From Mesaphorura yosii (lineage: Eukaryota; Arthropoda; Collembola; Poduromorpha; Tullbergiidae), in contig WIXG01000647.1 in the NCBI GenBank assembly GCA_009869945.1, positions 1 through 29,226 of the forward strand: a stretch of 29,226 bases of DNA, written 5' to 3'. Position 1 is the stretch's first letter; every line of letters starts with the position of its first letter. A program made the position numbers and the translations under genes. A model generated the notes under the pieces. The model saw only the letters and a program-made list of their open reading frames with translations. It had not been told where the DNA came from and searched no databases. This document shows positions 9,801-18,096 of the stretch, one piece after another.

Positions 9801-12079
9801 AGGCTCAACTCGAACGGGGCCTGGTGCCCCCGCCAGCCAATCGCCCCCGGCGTGCTCGAGTGGCTCCAAGTCGACCTGGGAGCTCCGCACCTCCTCACGG
9901 GCGTCATCACGCAGGGCCGCTTTGCCCGAGGCATTGGCCAGGAGTATGCACAGCACTTCCGGATCCAGTACGCCAGGGACGGGGAGCAGCTCGGCGCGCC
10001 AGAAGGGGGCAACGAGACGGAGGGCGAAGACGCCGGGCTGCTGTGGCGTGACTTTGTCCGCTTCGACGGACAGCGCGTCCTTTCCGCTAACGCCGACACG
10101 GCCACGCCAGTGACCAACACATTCCGCCCGGCGGTGGTTGCCCGCCACGTGCGCCTGATTCCCGTCTCGGCACACCTGCGGACGGTGTGCCTGCGGCTGG
10201 AGCTGCTCGGGTGTGACTGGACAAGTAAGCCTCCTAATCCCGTCCGCCGTGCTGCGTGTCCCTTGCGGACTGCTCGATCAAGATTAATTCTGATCCGCCT
10301 AATCCCCTGTCAATTACAGGTCCCGTGCTGCGCTACGCCATGCCGCAAGGAGACCTCTTCTCGCCCGCCATCTCTCTTCAAGACAGATTCTACGATGGAC
10401 ACGGAAACAAAAGACACACGACAGAAAAAGAGCCAGGCGAAGCGGATTCCTGGTCCACGGAGCAGCCGCCTGAAGAACAAAACGGTTCCGGCTTTCTTTC
10501 GGACGGGCTCGGCCAGCTCGTCGACGGGTTTCTGGGGTTGCACTCGTTCGGCATGGACATCGGGTACGGCTCGGGCAACGCGTGGGTCGGATGGAGCCGG
10601 TCGCAGGGCTCGGGCGCCCCGCCCCGGGACCACGTGCAGATCACATTCGAGCTGGACACCGTCTACCGGTGCCAGGCGCTGACGCTGCACACCAACAACT
10701 TCCCCAGCAAGGGCGTGGAGATCTTCGCCAAGGCGGTGGTGCAGTTCAGCGTTGGCGGCGTGCACTTTCCGCCCCGCAGCAGCCACGCCTACTCGCCGCC
10801 CAGTGCGCGGGTCGCGCAGTACGGGGACTCTGCTCGCAACGAGACAATCAGTCTCCCCGGGAAGGGGATCGTCGGCCGCTTTGTGCGGCTGTCCCTCTTC
10901 TTCCGGGGCGAGTGGCTCCTCCTCTCAGAAGTCTACTTCCACTGCGAGCGCTTCATTGGGAACGTCTCTAAGGAGCTCGGCCCTGGCGGAGCCGCAGGCG
11001 GGGGCGTTGAGAATGATCTGCAGATGGACTTCCCAGACACGCAGTCCTCCCTCGAAGTACTCCAGGGCTCGGGCTCTTCCGCGTTGGAGATCAGCATCGG
11101 CGTAGTTTGTGGGGTGCTCCTCCTCGCACTGGCCAGCGCCGGAGTGGTGGCTTGGATCCGTCGGGCGAAAGCACTGACCCTCACCGAAGCCGGCGGCGCC
11201 GTGATTCCTGACGGAGTGAGCCTGAACTGTGACTGCTGCGCGTCGCTGAAGCTGCTGAGCTATCCCGCAGACAGAATGGCCTGGCGCTTCGTGCCCCGAA
11301 ACGGCGGAAGTGGGAACCACTGCGGGGAAATTTCGCCGACTGGCGACCGGGAGCAAAACAGAATTGCACAGCCTGAGACGGCGACTCCATATCACCAGGG
11401 CGGAGGCATCGGCACGGACGATTCGCTCGTGAAGGATATGCTCGTCACGCTCTCAAGTCTCAACAGCGGAGGATACAAGAACACTGTGGTGGCACCTTCA
11501 CGCGAAGCTGCGAACGCCACGCCCCCACCGAAGTACTCCACCCTTGCCCACACGCACGGGCAGGGCAATGGTCAGGGTCAAGGGAACGTGTCAGGGCTCG
11601 CCGCCAGCATGCACCAGTACGACAACTACGGCTCGACGCACTACAGAAAACCCAAACCGCTCCACCCGCAGAGGTACAGGCATCGGAGCACTGAACTCCA
11701 ACGCACTATGGCGCCGCCTGGAGCCGGAGCAGCCGCGGCTCTAACGCTTAGCCCGGAACATCTCAGCTCGCACAGGATCCTGACACTCAGGCGGAACCAG
11801 CTCCTGCTGGCACTCGAGAGAGAGCGCGGTAGTCCTAGCGACGGGGGCGGCGACGTCGACGTGGAGGAGGAGGACTACGAGTACGAAGGACTGCTGAGCA
11901 ACTACGCGCCGAGTCACCGCCAGCAGCAGCGCCTGCCCCGTCCCACCACGGTCAGCAGCTCAAGCCGCCATCACGCGCACCAGCGAAGGACGCTGGAACA
12001 CGAGTCGCTCCACCACGTCCACCGCACGCCCGATCCGCACCGGAACCCGCCCTCGCCAGACTTTGAGCGCCCGATCTAA
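6868..12079 (+). CDS. Ddr: Discoidin domain receptor (DDR) lacking a kinase domain
   Basis: Four coding exons: 6,868-6,985, 8,937-9,054, 9,803-10,224 and 10,320-12,079, giving 805 residues; phases 1, 2 and 1 agree at all junctions. Residues 1-33 form a signal peptide (MMRNTRPWTALLAAGAF...). Residues ~41-217 are the F5/8-type discoidin domain, opening CPLPEPLGLEPREGARTLPD and closing with a CLRLELLGCDW segment. Residues ~221-440 are the second DDR-specific domain (GLGQLVDGFLGL, WVGWS, WLLLSEVYF). A membrane helix lies near 478-500 (GVVCGVLLLALASAGVVAW). DDR proteins are collagen receptors with a tyrosine kinase; here about 300 cytoplasmic residues, low-complexity and with a PPPKY (PPxY) motif, end at a TAA followed by a poly(A) signal, with no kinase. 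Intron 2 is a GC-AG intron. Family is clear; function as a non-kinase receptor is inferred. Confidence 0.88.
6986..8936 (+). other. First intron of the DDR gene
   Basis: A 1,951-base GT-AG intron separates the signal-peptide exon from the discoidin exons. It contains chance open frames on both strands and short tandem repeats, but no recognisable gene or RNA. As a long first intron it is a candidate place for enhancers, which the sequence alone does not prove. Confidence 0.7.
7651..7687. repeat. Short tandem repeat, three copies of a 12-13-mer
   Basis: Three adjacent copies of GCAACTTT(T)GTAT within DDR intron 1; the last copy ends in GTC. Confidence 0.7.
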
Positions 12080-12167
12080 GAGTAGTGTCTTAAGTAGTTT
12101 GTGTCCCCGCCTTTTCAGCCTCACACTGCCCTGCCGCTGCCCTGCTGTCATGTCAATCCCTGCTGTG

Positions 12168-12173
12168 ATTAAA
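12168..12173 (+). terminator. Poly(A) signal of the DDR gene (ATTAAA)
   Basis: ATTAAA lies 89 bases after the DDR stop codon, supporting that the transcript ends here and that no kinase exons follow. Confidence 0.6.
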
Positions 12174-12361
12174 ACCAAACATCATGCTGACCACCGCCCG
12201 TGTGTTTACTCACAGACTCTGAATCATTAATAATTCTTTAGCCAGGGCCTTCGCTTTGGCTGGCAGCTTGGCAGCATTTCGGCGCCTCCTATTCTCGGCG
12301 CGTCATTTATTAACTATCCGTGGCATCACCCCTGAGTGGTACTTAAGTTAATGTAGCCCTC

Positions 12362-13190
12362 TTACGGCGCATACGCTCGCTGTGAGAGGCCAAAATCTTC
12401 GATCTTGGCCGTGGAGACCCAGCACAGCACGCATATTGAGTTTCTGCAGCAGCGCCCCCACTGCCTCGCTACTTCCGACACACTACCGCCCTCAGCCAAG
12501 ATGGTCTTGGCAGCGGCTGGCCTGCCACGCACGCGCGCTTCGAAAACGACGTCGAATTCGCCGCTGCCCAGCACGGAGAAGGTGTGTACGCGGAAGTCGG
12601 CCTCCTCCAGTTTTAACTCTTCGCAGGCGGCGGTGAGATCCGGTCTCAGCGAGACGTAGACGAAGACGGGCAGCGCCTTGGCGGCGGCGGAACGCGCTCG
12701 CCTCGTCCTTAAACTGCGCCAGCATCGAACCGCCCCTCTGAAGAGGAGGATGGCCAGGAGCAGAAGCACGCCATAGATGGGGCGCAGGTCGAGCTCGGGG
12801 GCTCGATGAAGTAGAAATGGACGTCCTCCTCGGTGGAGTTGCGGGGGTTACACATGCCGGCCGGGCTGTCTTGGAATCACTTGCAGTGGCTGCCCGAGCA
12901 GCAGCCCAGCGTGAATCCGTCGAGGAGCGACCCGACGTCGAGACACTGGAAGAAGGGTCGTGTGAAGATAGGTGGTGGTTCGGTGGTCGTCAGTGATTCT
13001 GCGAGCGAGCTGCCGTGTTTCCAGGGACAGCGCCTGAATTCCTCGTCGGGGCGGCAGGTCGCGCTCGCAGGAAGGCAGGTGCTGGCTTCGGTCGCCATGG
13101 AAAGGAATGCAGCGTCAGCGCAGCGGCTGCGGAGTCGCTCATGAGTGCAAGTGCCAACACGGTGAGACAACTGCGAGTGTGAAATTCTGC
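12362..13190 (-). pseudogene. Receptor kinase relic, probably type II TGF-beta/activin receptor-like
   Basis: Read on the minus strand, the region shows in order a cysteine-rich part, a GCCSGSHCK stretch resembling the CC-x4-CN box that closes TGF-beta-family receptor ectodomains, a membrane segment (GVLLLLAILLF), a kinase glycine-loop and lysine (GSGEFDVVFEA, then AAAK), and a DFGLSQR motif. The spacing from glycine loop to lysine equals that of receptor serine/threonine kinases. Lesions: TGA in place of a codon right after the cysteine box (12,876-12,878), a frame change at the C5 run near 12,796-12,800, loss of about 90 residues between the N-lobe and DFG (no HRD loop), and an end just after DFG. 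A receptor tyrosine kinase origin is the alternative. Confidence 0.6.
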
Positions 13191-13263
13191 AGAACTCGGC
13201 TGGGGTCAAACGGGTTAAAGGCCGAAGGGCAAGGCTGGACTTCTTTGCGTTCAATTTATATGT

Positions 13264-13269
13264 TTTATT
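13264..13269 (-). terminator. Poly(A) signal (AATAAA) of the small cysteine-rich gene
   Basis: AATAAA on the minus strand, about 175 bases after the stop codon at 13,443. Confidence 0.45.
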
Positions 13270-13442
13270 GGGTCGTTTTGATGCGCAAGGGCAAACAATT
13301 TAGTAGGAAATGTCCTACAATTGAACAACTAATCGAGTTGGGCGCTTCCCTTCAGCAGAATTCTGTCTTCCCGGAGGGAATGGCGCACCTTCCGAACTGC
13401 GAGTGGTGAGTCGGGCGGAGGCAGCAGTCACTTTCGACCCAT

Positions 13443-13734
13443 TCATATGTCACAGCTCGTCCAGTCTTTGCAGACGCCGTACGCGTGGCCGGGCAGGTAA
13501 AGATAAAAGTCAGAGCAGCAGTCGCCCTCCTCGCCATTCCTCTGGCACCGGAAGTCGTTGGGAATCCCGAAAGTGCCGTATTTCGTCAAGCACGGCGGCT
13601 GGGATAAAAAAACAAACGGGAAATCAGGCCGGCGAGAAAATGAGGAAAGTCAGGCAGGAACTCACCGTTCGAGCGCCGAGGCCGACGACGTGCAGGAGAA
13701 GCAGCAGGGCCGCCAACCGAAGAAGTGAACCCAT
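13443..13734 (-). CDS. Small secreted six-cysteine protein
   Basis: Two exons (13,666-13,734 and 13,443-13,598) joined by a GT-AG intron in phase 0 encode 74 residues; an in-frame upstream ATG at 13,764 would add ten. Exon 1 is a strong signal peptide (MGSLLRLAALLLLLHVVGLG). Exon 2 gives a 51-residue mature part with the spacing C-x14-C-x8-CC-x14-C-x5-C. The C...C...CC...C...C order is that of cystine-knot (knottin) peptides, but the loops are longer than usual, so the fold is only a possibility. It lies directly upstream, on the same strand, of the receptor-kinase relic; the two could once have been one receptor gene whose first exons these are. The local poly(A) signal favours a separate gene. 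Function unknown. Confidence 0.5.
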
Positions 13735-14039
13735 CGACAGACTTCCAGCTTTCCCGTTTTCCATAAGTCATTTGGGAGGAGGTAGAGCGAAGAATGGCAC
13801 GGCGGCACCTTTTAAATGGCCAGCTTATCTCGATTCTTGATTGCCATATTGACACGACCGGTCAGACTCCAGAATTCTTGAGAATTTCAGTGCAAACGCC
13901 GCGCTGGACCCACGCAAACTGTATCCAGCGGGTGCGCGCTGGTCAGGGCAGATATCAGGGGTCAATAAAACAGCGTGTGTGCACTACTGCGTTATGGCTT
14001 TATTCACTCTTCACCATGCACTGTGCGTCTGACTGGAAT

Positions 14040-14045
14040 TTTATT
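14040..14045 (-). terminator. Poly(A) signal of the CCDC93 gene (AATAAA)
   Basis: AATAAA on the minus strand, 65 bases after the stop. A second AATAAA lies at 13,999-14,004. Confidence 0.6.
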
Positions 14046-14109
14046 CATTTGTGTTCTCGCCTCACCATGATGAATAATAGTAATTAACGGAGGGGAAAGG
14101 AGACTAGGA

Positions 14110-15600
14110 TTAGGAATCACATTCTGCAACTGGATGAGTGACGGCGCTGGAGGCATTGGCGACCGCCTTGAGCTGTTCCTCGGCCTCGCTTTGCTTGAGC
14201 TGCGTTAGAAGGCGTTCGTTGAGCTTGCAGTCTGCGTCCAGCTCCTTCAGGCACCTTTCGTAGTTAACTTTCTGGTCGAGGAGGTGCTGCAGGTCGGCCT
14301 GCAGCTTGTCCACTGCAAAGAAAGCAACAAAGGGAAATAAAGTTTTCGATAAGAAGGAAGCTGATAAGGGTGCACTGCAAATTCACTCACCGACGACCTT
14401 CTCGCTTTTGTACCGCCGCTCCACTTTGGAGCTCGTCTCCTTCAGGCCGTCGTGAATGTGGGAAAGCTGCTTCAGGAACTCCTCGCGGCCCGCCGCTGTG
14501 GAGCCCGCCCTATGAGAGCAAGATGAACAGATAAGTGACTGAGAATGAGACATAACTTACTCCTGGGGGACCTACTCCTGGTAGGAATCGATGATGGAGT
14601 TGAGGAGCGAGTGTTCCTTCTCCAAATAGCGCTTGCTGTCCTCCAGCGAGTTGTACAGGCTGAAGTACTGCTTCGTCTGGCGGTGGGTCGCCGACACCTG
14701 ATTGTACAGCTCCGTGAACCGGAGACGGTACTCCCGCAACTCCACGCGGTGAGGAATCTGCTCGATCTGACGCTGAATGAGCCCTAGTTTCCGGTTGATG
14801 TTGCCCAGCTCCTCCCGACCCGCCTCCACCTTCCTCTCAGCCTTCTCCAACTGCGCCTGCAGCTCCGCGTCCGAAATGTTCTCGTCCTCCGCTGTCCTCC
14901 TCGTCTGCTCCAGCGCCGTGCTCAGCCGCTTCAGCTCCGCGTTGCAGTTCCGTTTGAACGCCTTCTCGTCTGCCTTCAGCTGCTCGTAGATCCTAATTTG
15001 ATTCTCGATCTCGGCCGCATGCGCCATCGCAGAGGATTCGTCCACCTGCTCCTGCCCACCGCCTTCACGGGCTCTTCCGACCGCTGAAATGAGAGCCGCC
15101 GCCTCCTCCGTCTGTGTCTTGGTCAGTCGCTCAAGCTGCGACTGCAGCTCCGCCACCTGCGCCTCCATCGCACTGATTTGACCCTGCTTGGCGCTCAGCT
15201 GCTCGTCGATCGTCTGCAGTTTGCTGTCGAGCGAGCTGTTGGCGGTTTCCAGCTGCTCTGCGAGGGTCAAAAGCGTCGACATGTCGGTGTTGCGCCAATT
15301 GTTCAGGTCAACCGAGTCCGAGTCGTCTGACTCGTTGAGATGCGCTTTGTCGGCGTCCACAGGGGCCGATTCCAGCTCAATTGAGCCTTCAGGTTGCTGC
15401 TGTGTGGGCGGTGGTGAAATGGAGGAGCTAGTGGACGACTCCTGAAGCAGTAATTTAGTGAATTTACCAACTACTAGCTTTGTATATTCCTTCCCCGTTC
15501 GTACCTTTGAAATTGATTTCTCCCTCCTGCTGCGGCTCCTTCTCGTTTCTTCTTCGCCTCCAGCGGGCGGTGGAGGTCCTCGCTGCTCTTCAGTTGACAT
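14110..15600 (-). CDS. CCDC93: CCDC93 homologue, short form without the N-terminal domain
   Basis: Exons on the minus strand: 15,505-15,600, 14,576-15,441, 14,391-14,509 and 14,110-14,312, about 427 residues. The start is the ATG at 15,600 (MSTEEQRGPPPP). The body is a long coiled coil. The conserved CCDC93 signature is clear: a segment with LRFTELYNQVSATHRQTKQY, then YFSLYNSLEDSKRYLEKE and LLNSIIDSY, and the last exon (NYERCLKELDADCKLNERLL). CCDC93 works with CCDC22 and COMMD proteins in endosomal recycling. Vertebrate CCDC93 is about 630 residues and starts with a calponin-homology-like domain; that half is absent, and only about 250 bases separate the start from the next gene. The first intron (15,442-15,504, 63 bases) has no stop and keeps the frame, so reading through it would add 21 residues. 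Identification is by recognised motifs. Confidence 0.8.
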
Positions 15601-15818
15601 TTCCAATTGTAGACTTAAACGGTGGGTGGATCGACTTAGTGATTTAATTAGACAAACTCAGACAGCAAATGGTGAAAATGATAGGAGAGTTGTTGAATTG
15701 GGTATTTTGAATTTGGAGGCATTCTGAGTCTTTGTCTCACATACAAGCAGAACGAATCGCCCTTTGACGCATCGTTCAACAAATCAATCACGTACGGGGC
15801 CGAATTAGCAACTTCATT

Positions 15819-15824
15819 TTTATT
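15819..15824 (-). terminator. Poly(A) signal of the zinc-finger gene (AATAAA)
   Basis: AATAAA on the minus strand, 33 bases after the TAA at 15,857-15,859. Confidence 0.6.
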
Positions 15825-15856
15825 CGATGAGAGATGCTACTATCACGTTGCGTTAA

Positions 15857-17135
15857 TTAATTAATTGTGTCTGTGCTCGATTTATGCGAAGTCTGCGAGT
15901 TGGTCTCTGGAGACGGAGGAGCCACGGGCATCCCGGCCAAGTTTTCGACATCAACCTCCTCGGTCAGTTGTTTAGCAGCCTGACTGGACTGGTCGCGCGC
16001 GCCTCTTATATGCCGATCCAAGTTGTCTCTCATGCGGAAGGAAGTCTCGCACAGGCAGCACTTGAAGGGTCGGACACCTGCGGGCGCATTCGTCAGGTTA
16101 GAATCTGGTCTCTGGTGATTAGGAATATTTGAATTTTTCAAGTGCGCCTACCCGAATGTACGCCGAGATGCCTTCTTAGATCTTTCGTGTTTGAGAACGC
16201 TCGAGGGCACTGGTCACAGGCGTGCGGGCATTCGCAGGTGCAGGTGCAGCGTCCACTTCTGCCCGAAGCGCTTGTCGTATTGGACGCAGCTGAAGTGTCT
16301 CGCCAGTGTGTGTGATGAGGTGCTTCTAGAGATTCGACATGCCCGACCTTGCTACAGTGCGAGCAAGCAAACGGCCTCTGTCCTGAGTGAACCCGACAGT
16401 GGCCTTTCAAGGGCGTCTTACTCGAAAATCCTCGGCCGCACATTTCACACTGGAATGGCTTCTCGCTCGTGTGCGAGCGAAGATGCCAAGTCACTTTGCC
16501 TCGTTGATTGAAGCCCTCGCCACACTCCGGGCAGATGAACGGCCGCTCACCTACACCCAAACCAAAGAGTCACATAGAATGTGGATTAGTTTATTAGCCA
16601 ACCCCATTCCCACTCTTTATTATCTGTATATGCCTTAGTGTGTCCTCAGGTGGTACTCGTGGAGACAGGGGTCCGCATTGTTCCCACCTTCAAAAGCGTC
16701 AAATATTTATTTATTATCAATGTTGACATTGCAATTGTGGTCAATTGTTACAGTTGATTGTTGTGATATTACCTGAACGGTTTCTCATCGGCTGCACAGA
16801 AAGTGTGGTACTTAATGTGGTTCCTAGCATTGAACTTCTTGGAGTAGATGGAGCACTCATACATTGGCGGATCCTCTGCACACAAACACAGTAGGCCACA
16901 TTAGAATTAGAACGCAGTTGCAAGGAAATTCGCCCGTTCAGTCCACTGATCACTGCTTACCGCTGATGACTCTGACGTTTTCGGGAATGGTGACGGAACT
17001 CCTCTTTTCTTCTCCTCGCCCGCGCCCGGAGTGTGCCCATTCCGAGAATTCTGAGCGCGCACTTCTGGCGGCGGGGGTGCTCCCAGCTGCTGTGACGCCC
17101 CAGCTGCCATTCAGAGTTGAAAGGACAACATTCAT
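15857..17135 (-). pseudogene. C2H2 zinc-finger gene in decay
   Basis: Minus-strand exons with good splice sites: 16,961-17,135 (start ATG, beginning MNVVLSTLNGSWG), 16,773-16,875, 16,152-16,550 and 15,857-16,077. Intact fingers are seen in the third (FICPECGEGF, FQCEMCGRGF, FACSHCSKV, HACDQCPRAF) and last (FKCCLCETSF) exons. Damage is widespread. In exon 2 the second zinc-binding cysteine is Tyr (YECSIYSKKF). The exon expected near 16,630-16,681 has lost a cysteine, its frame and the GT of its donor (CAC|TAAGGC). Near 16,210-16,350 three small insertions or deletions shift a KHLITHTGE finger and a DKRFGQKW finger out of frame, then return to frame. The protein would be a nuclear DNA-binding factor; whether a shortened form is still made is open. 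The ORF through the damaged fingers has no stop, so it may also be a diverging gene. Confidence 0.6.
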
Positions 17136-17400
17136 TTACTTAGAAATGGAGTAATCTTGCCGTTCTTGAGTTCTTGTCTGTAATTTGTGAAAGGCATATC
17201 TCGGGTGTTTGAATCTCGATGCGTGAACATCAAGTCTTTGTGTCATGTATGAAACGAATGAGTCATCGCGTGTGCGATCCGCTGCTCGGTCTTGACTCAT
17301 GCTAACGAAGGCTTACGTTTACAAAACGTTATTACTCTACTCATTTGCGATATGCCGTGCGAAGAAAGTATCTCGTTACTCATCAGCGCTAGGCGCTCCA
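17136..17400. other. Divergent intergenic region between the zinc-finger and MJ1316 genes
   Basis: Lies between two 5' ends and holds no gene. Probably upstream regulatory sequence for one or both genes. Confidence 0.45.
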
Positions 17401-17438
17401 TATAAATACGTCCACAGAAATTGTATTCCTGATCAATT
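17401..17438 (+). promoter_or_regulatory. TATA-type core promoter of the MJ1316-domain gene
   Basis: TATAAATA at 17,401-17,408 is followed, at the usual distance, by an initiator-like TCAATT at 17,433-17,438. The coding start at 17,560 would leave a 5' leader of about 125 bases. Confidence 0.45.
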
Positions 17439-17469
17439 CCGCATTTCTCAGCGTTCAGGTCTCTAATAA

Positions 17470-18039
<570 letters not shown>

Positions 18040-18064
18040 CTAATTAATTAAATCAATTCAGTAA

Positions 18065-18079
18065 TTTATTGCAATTAAA
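18065..18079. terminator. Face-to-face poly(A) signals of two convergent genes
   Basis: ATTAAA on the plus strand (18,074-18,079) serves the MJ1316 gene, and AATAAA on the minus strand (18,065-18,070) serves PLC-gamma. They lie in the 57 bases between the two stop codons, so the transcripts' 3' ends very likely overlap. Confidence 0.65.
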
Positions 18080-18096
18080 GCCTGACTGACTGAAAT

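Noticed and set aside
14560..14575. Alternative donor GTAAGT at 14,560 in CCDC93
   Set aside because: Using it would include an in-frame TAG; the GTAGGT donor at 14,575 gives a conserved CCDC93 junction.
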